A DNA stretch of 64,000 nucleotides from Hermodice carunculata (lineage: Eukaryota > Annelida > Polychaeta > Eunicida > Amphinomidae): positions 954,001-1,018,000 of the forward strand of contig CAXHWN010002465.1 in assembly GCA_964020975.1 (NCBI GenBank), read 5' to 3'. A program made the position numbers and the translations under genes. Below the pieces are notes generated by a model that saw nothing but the letters and a program-made list of their open reading frames with translations, did no database searches and had not been told where the DNA came from. Shown piece after piece: positions 24,662 through 37,109 of the stretch. Each line of letters starts with the position of its first letter. Within the stretch, counting starts at the first letter, position 1.

Positions 24662-27600
24662 CCGTTCGATAAGTCATGAAGAACTTGATGGAATTTGATG
24701 AAACTTGGTAGGATTATGTATCCGGGCAGGACCTAGGTTTTAATTGTATTTGGGTGACCTTGAGTAAATTTTAAAGGTCACAGGGTCACTTATGTGAAAT
24801 TGGTTTCCATTCGATGAGTCATGAAGAACAGGATGGAATTTGATGAAACTTGGTAGGACTATGTATCTTGGCAAGACCTAGGTTGGGATTGTATTTGGAT
24901 GACCTTGATGGAATTCTCAAGGTCACAGGGTCACTTATGCGAAATTGGTTTCCGTTCGACAAGTTGTGAAGAACTTGATGGAATTTGATGAAACTTGGAA
25001 AGGTTATGTATCTTGGCAAGATCTAAGTTGTCATTGTATTTGGGTGACTTTGAGCAAATTATTGAGGTCACAGGGTCAATAAGGTGAAATTGGTTTCCGT
25101 TCGATAAGTCATGAAGAACTTTATGGAATTTGATGAAACTTGGTAAGATTATGTATCTAGGCAAGACCTAGGTTGGGATTGTAGTTGGATGACCTTGAGC
25201 AAATTCTCAAGGTCACAGGGTCACTTATGCGAAATTGGTTTCCGTTCGACAAGTAATGAAGAACTTGATGGAATTTGATGAAACTTGGACGGGTTATGTA
25301 TCTAGGCAGGACCTAGGTTGGGTTTGAATTTGGATGACCTTGATCGAATTCACAAGGTAACAGGGTAACTTATGCGAAATTGGTTTCCGTTCGATAAGTC
25401 ATGAAGAACTTGATGGAATTTGATGAAACTTGGTAGGATAATGTATCGTGGCAAGACCTAGGTTGTGATCGTATTTGGATGACCTTGAGCGAATTGTCGA
25501 GGTCACAAGGTCACTTATGTGAAATTGGTTTCCGTTTGATAAGTCGTGAAGAACTTGATGGAATTTGATGAAACTTGGAAAGGTTATGTATCTAGGCAGG
25601 ACCTAGGTTGGGGTTGTATTTGGGTGACTTTGTGCAAATTATTGAGGTCACAGGGTCAATTAGGTGAAATTGGTTTCCGTTCGATAAGTCATGAAGAACT
25701 TGATGGAATTTGATGAAACTTGGTTAGATTATGTATCTAGGAGAGACCTAGGTTGGGATCGTAGTTGGTTGACCTTGAGCAAATTCTCAAGGTCACAGGG
25801 TCACTTATGCGAAATTGGTTTCCGTTCTATAAGTCGTGAAGAACTTGATGGAATTTGATGATACTTGGAAAGGTTATGTATCTAGGCAGGACCTAGGTTG
25901 GGGTTGTATTTGGGTGACTTTGAGCAAATTATTGTGGTCACAGGGTCAATTAGGTGAAATTGGTTTCCGTTCGATAAGTCATGAAGAACTTGATGGAATT
26001 TGATGAAACTTGGTAAGATTATGTATCTAGGCAAGACCTGGGTTGGGATTGTAGTATGATGACCTTGAGCAAATTCTCAAGGTCACAGGGTCACTTATGC
26101 GAAATTGGTTTCCGTTCGATAAGTCATGAAGAACTTGATGGAATTTTATGAAACTTGGTAGGATTATGTATCTAGGCAAGACCTAGGTTGGAATTGTATT
26201 TGGGTGACCTTGAGTGAATTTTAAAGGTCACAGGGTCACTTATGTGAAATTGGTTTCCATTCGATGAGTCATGAAGAACTTGATGGAATTTGATGAAACT
26301 TGGTAGGATTATGTATCCGGGCAAGACCTAGGTTGTAATTGTATTTGGATGACCTTGAGCGAATTCTCAAGGTCACAAGGTCACTTTTGTGAAATTGGTT
26401 TCCATTCGATAAGTCATGAAGAACTTGATGGAACTTGATGAAACTTGGTAGGATAATATATCTTGGCAAGACCTACGTTGTGGTTGTATTTGGATGACGT
26501 TGAGCGAATTGTGGAGGTCACAAGGTCACTTATGTGAAGTTGGTTTCCGTTCGATAAGTCATACAGAACTTGATGGAATTTGACGAAACTTTGTAGGATT
26601 ATGTATCTAGGCAAGACCTAGGTTGGAATTGTATTTGGGTGACCTTGAGTGAATTTTAAAGGTCACAGGGTCACTTATGTAAAATTGGTTTCCATTCGAT
26701 GAGTCATGAAGAACTTGATGGAATTTGATGAAACTTGGAAAGGATAATGTATCTTGGCAAGACCTAAGTTGTGATTGTATTTGGATGACCTTGAGTGAAT
26801 TGTCGAGGTCACAAGGTCACTTATGTGAAATTGGTTTCCGTGCGATAAGTCATGAAGAACTTGATGAAATTTGATGAAACTTGGAAAGGTTATGTATCTA
26901 GGCAGGACCTAGGTTGGGGTTGTATTTGGGTGACTTTGAGCAAATTATTGAGGTCACAGGGTCAATTAGGTGAAATTGGTTTCCATTCGATGAGTCATGA
27001 AGAACTTGATGGAATTTGATGAAACTTGGTAGGATTATATATCCGGGCAAGACCTAGGTTGTAATTGTGTTTGGATGACCTTGAGCGAATTCTCAAGGTC
27101 ACAGGGTCACTTATGTGAAATTGGTTTCCGTGCGATAAGTCATAAAGAACTTGATGGAATTTTATGAAACTTGGAAGGGTCATGTATCTTGGTAAGAACT
27201 AGGCTGGGATTGTATTTGGGTGACCTTGAGCGAATGTTAAAGGTCACAAGTTCACTTATGTGAAATTGGTTTCTTTTCGATAAGTCATGAAGAACTTGAT
27301 GGAATTTGATGAAACTTGGAACGGTTATGTATCTAGGCAAGACCTAGGTTGGAATTGTATTTGGGTGACCTTGAGTGAATTTTAGAGGTCACAGGGTCAC
27401 TGATGCGAAATTGGCTTCCGTTTGATAAGTCATGAAGAACTTGATGGAATTTGATGAAACTTGGTAGGATAATGTATCTTGGCAAGACCTAAGTTGTGGT
27501 TGTATTTGGATGACGTTGAGCGAATTGTGGAGGTCACAAGGTCACTTATGCGAAATTGGTTTCCGTTCGATAAGTCATGCAGAACTTGATGGAATTTGAT

Positions 27601-28288
27601 GAAACTTGGTAGGATTATGTATCTAGGCAAGACCTAGGTTGGAATTGTATTTGGGTGACCTTGAGTGAATTTTAAAGGTCACAGGGTCACTTATGTAAAA
27701 TTGGTTTCCATTCGATGAGTCATGAAGAACTTGATGGAATTTGATGAAACTTGGAAAGGATAATGTATCTTGGCAAGACCTAAGTTGTGATTGTATTTGG
27801 ATGACCTTGAGTTAATTGTCGAGGTCACAAGGTCACTTATGTGAAATTGGTTTCCGTTCGATAAGTCATGAAGAACTTGATGGAATTTGATGAAACTTGG
27901 TAAGATTATGTATCTAGGCAAGACCTAGGTTGGGATTGTAGTTGGATGACCTTGAGCAAATTTTCAAGGTCACAGGGTCACTTATGCGAAATTGGTTTCC
28001 GTTCGATAAGTCATGAAAAACTTGATGGAATTTGATGAAACTAGGTAGGATTATGTATCTAAACAAGACCTAGGTTGGGATTGTATTTGGATGACCGTGA
28101 GTGAATTCTCAAGATCACAGGGGCACTTATGCAAAATTGGTTTCCATTCGATGAGTCATGAAGAACTTGATGGAATTTGATGAAACTTGGTAGGACTATG
28201 TATCTTGGCAAGACCTAGGTTGGGATTGTAGTTGGATGACCTTGATGGAATTCTCAAGGTCACAGGGTCACTTATGCGAAATTGGTTT

Positions 28289-31200
28289 CTTTTCGATAAG
28301 TCATGAAGAACTTGATGGAATTTGATGAAACTTGGAAGGGTTATGTATCTAGGCAAGACCTAGGTTAGGGTTGTATTTGGGTGACTTTGAGCAAATTATT
28401 GAGGTAACAGGGTCAATTAGGTGAAATTGGTTTCCGTTCGATAAGTCATGAAGAACTTGATGGAATTTGATGAAACTTGGTAAGATTATGTATCTAGGCA
28501 AGACCTAGGTTGGGATTGTAGTTGGATGACCTTGAGCAAATTCTCAAGGTCACAGGGTCACTTATGAGAAATTGGTTTCCGTTCGATAAGTCGTGAAGAA
28601 CTTGATGGAATTTGATGAAACTTGGTAGGATAATGTATCTTGGCAAGACCTAAGTTGTAATTGTATTTGGATGACCTTGAGCGAATTGTGGAGGTCACAA
28701 GGTCACTTATGTGAAATTGGTTTCCGTTCGATAAGTCATGCAGAACTTGATGGAATTTGATGAAACTTGGTAGGATTATGTATAAAGGCAAGACCTAGGT
28801 TGGAATTGTATTTGGGTGACCTTGAGTGAATTTTAAAGGTCACAGGGTCACTTATGTGAAATTGGTTTCCATTCGATGAGTCATGAAGAACTTGATGGAA
28901 TTTGATGAAACTTGGTAGGACTATGTATCTTGGCAAGACCTAGGTTGGGATTGTATTTGGATGACCTTGATGGAATTGTCAAGGTCACAAGGTCACTTAT
29001 GCGAAATTGGTTTCCGTTCCATAAGTCATGAAGAACTTGATGGAATTTGATGAAACTTGGAAAGGTTATGTATCTTGGCAAGATCTAAGTTGTGGTTGTA
29101 TTTGGGTGACTTTGATCAAATTATAGAGGTCACAGGGTCAATTAGGTGAAATTGGTTTCCGTTCGATAAGTCATTAAGAACTTGATGGAATTTGATGAAA
29201 CTTGGTTAGATTATGTATCTAGGCAAGACCTAGATTGGGATCGTAGTTGGATGACCTTGAGCAAATTCTCAAGGTCACAGGGTCACTTATGCGAAATTGG
29301 TTCCCTTCTATAAGTCGTGAAGAACTTGATGGAATTTGATGATACTTGGAAAGGTTATGTATCTAGGCAGGACCTAGGTTGGGGTTGTATTTAGGTGACT
29401 TTGAGCAAATTATTGAGGTCACAGGGTCAATTAGTTGAAATTGGTTTCCGTTCGATAAGTTGTGAGGAACTTGATGGAATTTGATGAAACTTGGTACGAT
29501 TATGTATCTAGGCAAGACCTAGGTTGGAATTGTATTTGGGTGACCTTGAGTGAATTTTAAAGGTCACAGGGTCACTTATGTGAAATTGGTTTCCATTCGA
29601 TGAGTCATGAAGAACTTGATGGAATTTGATGAAATTTGGTAAGATTATGTATCCGGGCAAGACCTAGGTTTTAATTGTATTTGGATGACCTTGAGCGAAT
29701 TCTCAAGATCACAGGGTCACTTATGTGAAATTGGTTTCCGTGCGATAAGTCATAAAGAACAGGATGGAATATTATGAAACTTGGAAGGATCATGTATCTT
29801 GGTAAGAACTAGGTTGGGATTGTAAAGGTCACAGGGTCACTTATGTGAAATTGGTTTCTGTTCGATTAGTCATGAAGAACTTGATGGAATTTGATGAAAC
29901 TTGGAAGGGTTATGTATCTAGGCAGGACCTAGGTTGGTATTGAATTTGGATGACCTTGATCGAATTCACAAGGTAACAGGGTCACTTATGCGAAATTGGT
30001 TTCCGTTCAATAAGTCATGAAGAACTTGATGGAATTTGATGAAACTTGGTAGGATAATGTATTTAGGCAAGACCTAGGTTATGATTGTATTTGGGTGACC
30101 TTGAGCGAATGTTAAAGATCACAGGGTCACTTATGTGAAATTGGTTTCTTTTCGATAAGTCATGAAGAACTTGATGGAATTTGATGAAACTTGGAAAGGT
30201 TATGTATCTAGGCAGGACCTAGGTTGGGGTTGTATTTGGGTGACTTTGAGCAAGTTATTGAGGTCACAGGGTCAATTAGGTGAAATTGGTTTCCGTTCGA
30301 TACGTCATGAAGAACTTGATGGAATTTGATGAAACTTGGTTAGATTATGTATCTAGGCAAGACCTAGGTTGGGATCGTAGTTGGATGACCTTGAGCAAAT
30401 TCTCAAGGTCACAGGGTCACTAATGCGAAATTGGTTTCCGTTCGATAAGTCGTGAAGAACTTGAGGGAATTTGATGATACTTGGAAAGGTTATGTATCTA
30501 GGCAGGACCTAGGTTGGGGTTGTATTTGGGTGACTTTGAGCAAATTATTGAGGTCACAGGGTCAATTAGGTGAAATTGATTTCCGTTCGATAAGTCGTGA
30601 AGAACTTGAGGGAATTTGATGAAACTTGGTTAGATTATGTATCTAGGCAAGACCTAGGTTGGGATTGTATTTGGGTGACCTTGAGCAAATTCTCAAGGTC
30701 ACAGGGTCACTTATGCGAAATTGGTTTCCGTTCGATAAGTTGTGAAGAACTTGAGGGAATTTGATGATACTTGGAAAGGTTATGTATCTAGGCAAGACCT
30801 AGGTTGGTATTGTATTTGGGTGACCTTGAGTGAATTTTAAAGGTCACAGGGTCACTTATGTGAAATTGGTTTCCATTCGATGAGTCATGAAGAACTTGAA
30901 GGAATTTGATGAAACTTGGTAGGATTATGTATCCGGGCAAGACCTAGGTTGTAATTGTATTTGGATGACCTTGAGCGAATTCTCAAGGTCACAGGGTCAC
31001 TTATGTGAAATTGGTTTCCGTGCGATAAGTCATAAAGAACAGGATGGAATTTTATGAAACTTGGAAGGATCATGTTTCTTGGTAAGAACTAGGTTGGGAT
31101 TGTATTTGGGTGACCTTGAGCGAATGTTAAAGGTCACAGGGTCACTTATGTGAAATTGGTTTCTTTTCGATAAGTCATGAAGAACTTGATGGAATTTGAT

Positions 31201-34200
31201 GAAACTTGGAAGGGTTATGTATCTAGGCAAGAGCTAGGTTAGGGTTGTATTTGGGTGACTTTGAGCAAATTATTGAGGTAACAGGGTCAATTAGGTGAAA
31301 TTGGTTTCCGTTCGATAAGTCATGAAGAACTCTATGGAATGTTATGAAACTTATTAGGATTATGTATCTATGCAAGACCTAGGTTGGAATTGTATTTGGG
31401 TGACCTTGAGTGAATTTTAAAGGTCACAGGGTCACTTATGTGAAATTGGTTTCCATTCGATGAGTCATGAAGAACTTGATGGAATTTGATGAAACTTGGT
31501 AGGATTATGTATCCGGGCAAGACCTATGTTGTAATTGTATTTGGATGACCTTGAGCGAATTCTCAAGGTCACAGGGTCACTTATGTGAAATTGGTTTCCG
31601 TGCGATAAGTCATAAAGAACAGGATGGAATTTTATTAAACTTGGAAGGATCATGTATCTTGGTAAGAACTAGGTTGGGATTGTATTTGGGTGACCTTGAG
31701 CGAATGTTAAAGGTCACAGGGTCACTTATGTGAAATTGGTTTCCGTTCGATAAGTCATGAAGAACTTGAGGGAATTTGATGAAACTTGGAAAGGTTATGT
31801 ATCTAGGCAGGACCTAGGTTGGGGTTGTATTTGGGTGACTTTAAGCAAATTATTGAGGTCACAGGGTCAATTAGGTGAAATTGGTTTCCGTTCGATAAGT
31901 CATGAAGAACTTGATGGAATTTGATGAAACTTGGTAAGATTATGTATCTAGGCAAGACCTAGGTTGGGATTGAAGTTGGATGACCTTGAGCAAATTCTCA
32001 AGGTCACAGGGTCACTTATGCAAGTTTGGTTTCCGTTCGATAAGTCATGAAGAACTTGATGGAATTTGATGAAACTTGGTAGGATTATGTATCTAGACAA
32101 GACCTAGGTTGGGATTGTATTTGGATGACTGTGAGCGAATTCTCAAGATCACAGGGTCACTTATGCGAAATTGGTTTCCGTTCGATAAGTCATGAAGAAC
32201 TTGATGGAATTTTATGAAACTTGGTAGGATTATGTATCTATGCAAGACCTAGGTTTTAATTGTATTTGGGTGACCTTGAGTGAATTTTAAAGGTCACAGG
32301 GTCACTTATGTGAAATTGGTTTCCATTCGATGAGTCATGAAGAACTTGATGGAATTTGATGAAACTTGGTAGGATTATGTATCCGGGCAAGACCTAGGTT
32401 GTAATTGTATTTGGATGACCTTGAGTGAATTCTCAAGGTCACAGGGTCACTTATGTGAAATTGGTTTCCGTGCGATAAGTCATAAAGAACTTGGTGGAAT
32501 TTTATGAAACTTGGAAGGATCATGTATCTTGGTAAGAACTAGGTTGGGGATGTATTTGGGTGACCTTGAGCGAATGTTAAAGGTCACAGGGTCACTTATG
32601 TGAAATTGGTTTCTTTTCGATAAGTCATGAAAAACTTGATGGAATTTGATGAAACTTGGAAGGGTTATATATCTAGGCAGGACCTAGGTTGGGATTGAAT
32701 TTGGATGACCTTGATCGAATTCACAAGGTCACAGGGTCACTTATGCGAAATTGGTTTCCGTTCGATAAGTCATGAAGAACTTGATGGAATTTGATGAAAC
32801 TTGGTAAGATTATGTATCTAGGCAAGACCTAGGTTGGGATTGTATTTGCGTGACTTTGAGCAAATTATTGAGGTCACAGGGTCAATTAGGTGAAATTGGT
32901 TTCCGTTCGATAAGTCATGAAGAACTTGATGGAATTTGATGAAACTTGGTAAGATTATGTATCTAGGCAAGACGTAGGTTGGGATTGTAGTTGGATGACC
33001 TTGAGCAAATTTTCAAGGTCACAAGGTCACTTATGCGAAATTGGTTTCCGTTCGATAAGTCATGAAAAACTTGATGGAATTTGATGAAACTTGGAAGGTT
33101 TATATATCTAGGCAGGACCTAGGTTGGGATTGTATTTGGATGACCTTGATCGAATTCACAAGGTCACAGGGTCACTTATGCCAAATTGGTTTCCGTTCGA
33201 TAAGTCATGAAGAACTTGATGGAATTTGATGAAACTTGGTAGGATAATGTATCTTGGCAAGACCTAAGTTGTGGTTGTATTTGGATGACCTTGCGCGAAT
33301 TGTGGAGGTCACAAGGTCACTTATGTGAAATTAGTTTCCGTTCGATAAGTCATTTAGAACTTGATGGAATTTGATGAAACTTGGTAGGATTATGTATCTA
33401 TGCAGGACCTAGGTTGGGGTTTTATTTGGGTGACTTTGAGCAAATTATTGAGGTCACAGGGTCAATTAGGTGAAATTGGTTTCCGTTCGATAAGTCATGA
33501 AGAACTTGATGGAATTTGATGAAACTTGGTAGGATTATGTATCCGGGCAGGACCTAGGTTTTAATTGTATTTGGGTGACCTTGAGTAAATTTTAAAGGTC
33601 ACAGGGTCACTTATGTGAAATTGGTTTCCATTCGATGAGTCATGAAGAACAGGATGGAATTTGATGAAACTTGGTAGGACTATGTATCTTGGCAAGACCT
33701 AGGTTGGGATTGTATTTGGATGACCTTGATGGAATTCTCAAGGTCACAGGGTCACTTATGCGAAATTGGTTTCCGTTCGACAAGTTGTGAAGAACTTGAT
33801 GGAATTTGATGAAACTTGGAAAGGTTATGTATCTTGGCAAGATCTAAGTTGTCATTGTATTTGGGTGACTTTGAGCAAATTATTGAGGTCACAGGGTCAA
33901 TAAGGTGAAATTGGTTTCCGTTCGATAAGTCATGAAGAACTTTATGGAATTTGATGAAACTTGGTAAGATTATGTATCTAGGCAAGACCTAGGTTGGGAT
34001 TGTAGTTGGATGACCTTGAGCAAATTCTCAAGGTCACAGGGTCACTTATGCGAAATTGGTTTCCGTTCGACAAGTAATGAAGAACTTGATGGAATTTGAT
34101 GAAACTTGGACGGGTTATGTATCTAGGCAGGACCTAGGTTGGGTTTGAATTTGGATGACCTTGATCGAATTCACAAGGTAACAGGGTAACTTATGCGAAA

Positions 34201-37109
34201 TTGGTTTCCGTTCGATAAGTCATGAAGAACTTGATGGAATTTGATGAAACTTGGTAGGATAATGTATCGTGGCAAGACCTAGGTTGTGATCGTATTTGGA
34301 TGACCTTGAGCGAATTGTCGAGGTCACAAGGTCACTTATGTGAAATTGGTTTCCGTTTGATAAGTCGTGAAGAACTTGATGGAATTTGATGAAACTTGGA
34401 AAGGTTATGTATCTAGGCAGGACCTAGGTTGGGGTTGTATTTGGGTGACTTTGTGCAAATTATTGAGGTCACAGGGTCAATTAGGTGAAATTGGTTTCCG
34501 TTCGATAAGTCATGAAGAACTTGATGGAATTTGATGAAACTTGGTTAGATTATGTATCTAGGAGAGACCTAGGTTGGGATCGTAGTTGGTTGACCTTGAG
34601 CAAATTCTCAAGGTCACAGGGTCACTTATGCGAAATTGGTTTCCGTTCTATAAGTCGTGAAGAACTTGATGGAATTTGATGATACTTGGAAAGGTTATGT
34701 ATCTAGGCAGGACCTAGGTTGGGGTTGTATTTGGGTGACTTTGAGCAAATTATTGTGGTCACAGGGTCAATTAGGTGAAATTGGTTTCCGTTCGATAAGT
34801 CATGAAGAACTTGATGGAATTTGATGAAACTTGGTAAGATTATGTATCTAGGCAAGACCTGGGTTGGGATTGTAGTATGATGACCTTGAGCAAATTCTCA
34901 AGGTCACAGGGTCACTTATGCGAAATTGGTTTCCGTTCGATAAGTCATGAAGAACTTGATGGAATTTTATGAAACTTGGTAGGATTATGTATCTAGGCAA
35001 GACCTAGGTTGGAATTGTATTTGGGTGACCTTGAGTGAATTTTAAAGGTCACAGGGTCACTTATGTGAAATTGGTTTCCATTCGATGAGTCATGAAGAAC
35101 TTGATGGAATTTGATGAAACTTGGTAGGATTATGTATCCGGGCAAGACCTAGGTTGTAATTGTATTTGGATGACCTTGAGCGAATTCTCAAGGTCACAAG
35201 GTCACTTTTGTGAAATTGGTTTCCATTCGATAAGTCATGAAGAACTTGATGGAACTTGATGAAACTTGGTAGGATAATATATCTTGGCAAGACCTACGTT
35301 GTGGTTGTATTTGGATGACGTTGAGCGAATTGTGGAGGTCACAAGGTCACTTATGTGAAGTTGGTTTCCGTTCGATAAGTCATACAGAACTTGATGGAAT
35401 TTGACGAAACTTTGTAGGATTATGTATCTAGGCAAGACCTAGGTTGGAATTGTATTTGGGTGACCTTGAGTGAATTTTAAAGGTCACAGGGTCACTTATG
35501 TAAAATTGGTTTCCATTCGATGAGTCATGAAGAACTTTATGGAATTTGATGAAACTTGGAAAGGATAATGTATCTTGGCAAGACCTAAGTTGTGATTGTA
35601 TTTGGATGACCTTGAGTGAATTGTCGAGGTCACAAGGTCACTTATGTGAAATTGGTTTCCGTGCGATAAGTCATGAAGAACTTGATGAAATTTGATGAAA
35701 CTTGGAAAGGTTATGTATCTAGGCAGGACCTAGGTTGGGGTTGTATTTGGGTGACTTTGAGCAAATTATTGAGGTCACAGGGTCAATTAGGTGAAATTGG
35801 TTTCCATTCGATGAGTCATGAAGAACTTGATGGAATTTGATGAAACTTGGTAGGATTATATATCCGGGCAAGACCTAGGTTGTAATTGTGTTTGGATGAC
35901 CTTGAGCGAATTCTCAAGGTCACAGGGTCACTTATGTGAAATTGGTTTCCGTGCGATAAGTCATAAAGAACTTGATGGAATTTTATGAAACTTGGAAGGG
36001 TCATGTATCTTGGTAAGAACTAGGCTGGGATTGTATTTGGGTGACCTTGAGCGAATGTTAAAGGTTACAAGTTCACTTATGTGAAATTGGTTTCTTTTCG
36101 ATAAGTCATGAAGAACTTGATGGAATTTGATGAAACTTGGAACGGTTATGTATCTAGGCAAGACCTAGCTTGGAATTGTATTTGGGTGACCTTGAGTGAA
36201 TTTTAGAGGTCACAGGGTCACTGATGCGAAATTGGCTTCCGTTTGATAAGTCATGAAGAACTTGATGGAATTTGATGAAACTTGGTAGGATAATGTATCT
36301 TGGCAAGACCTAAGTTGTGGTTGTATTTGGATGACGTTGAGCGAATTGTGGAGGTCACAAGGTCACTTATGCGAAATTGGTTTCCGTTCGATAAGTCATG
36401 CAGAACTTGATGGAATTTGATGAAACTTGGTAGGATTATGTATCTAGGCAAGACCTAGGTTGGAATTGTATTTGGGTGACCTTGAGTGAATTTTAAAGGT
36501 CACAGGGTCACTTATGTAAAATTGGTTTCCATTCGATGAGTCATGAAGAACTTGATGGAATTTGATATAACTTGGAAAGGATAATGTATCTTGGCAAGAC
36601 CTAAGTTGTGATTGTATTTGGATGACCTTGAGTTAATTGTCGAGGTCACAAGGTCACTTATGTGAAATTGGTTTCCGTTCGATAAGTCATGAAGAACTTG
36701 ATGGAATTTGATGAAACTTGGTAAGATTATGTATCTAGGCAAGACCTAGGTTGGGATTGTAGTTGGATGACCTTGAGCAAATTTTCAAGGTCACAGGGTC
36801 ACTTATGCGAAATTGGTTTCCGTTCGATAAGTCATGAAAAACTTGATGGAATTTGATGAAACTAGGTAGGATTATGTATCTAAACAAGACCTAGGTTGGG
36901 ATTGTATTTGGATGACCGTGAGTGAATTCTCAAGATCACAGGGGCACTTATGCAAAATTGGTTTCCATTCGATGAGTCATGAAGAACTTGATGGAATTTG
37001 ATGAAACTTGGTAGGACTATGTATCTTGGCAAGACCTAGGTTGGGATTGTAGTTGGATGACCTTGATGGAATTCTCAAGGTCACAGGGTCACTTATGCGA
37101 AATTGGTTT
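28289..37109 (+). repeat. Giant duplication unit U2 (8,821 bp), direct tandem copy of U1
   Basis: Offset to U1 is 8,966 up to about 33.47 kb and 8,821 after it, so U2 lacks exactly one 145-bp monomer present in U1 at about 24517-24661. That monomer carries GTTAGATAAG, which is also present in the third copy, so loss in U2 is the simpler reading. I noticed about ten other differences in the whole unit, such as TTGCGCGAAT near 33290, AAGGTTACAAG near 36062 and GATATAACTTGG near 36564. Identity is therefore about 99.9% by eye, which implies a very recent event or an assembly duplicate. The junction with U1 lies inside GAAATTGGTTT at about 28278-28289. Confidence 0.93.

Larger units (their letters stand above)
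19323..28288 (+). repeat. Giant duplication unit U1 (8,966 bp, 62 monomers)
   Basis: The unit begins at a TTCTTTTCG monomer and is repeated immediately downstream with a constant offset of 8,966 bases. That equals 62 x 145 minus one 25-bp deletion and one single-base loss (near 20338), plus two one-base insertions in GGAAAGGATAATG monomers near 26740 and 27755. Diagnostic variants shared with U2 include GTATAAAGG near 19814, CCTAGATTGGG near 20263, GATACGTCATG near 21334, GACTTTAAGC near 22868 and GTAGTATGATGACC near 26050. It contains only satellite. Confidence 0.93.
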
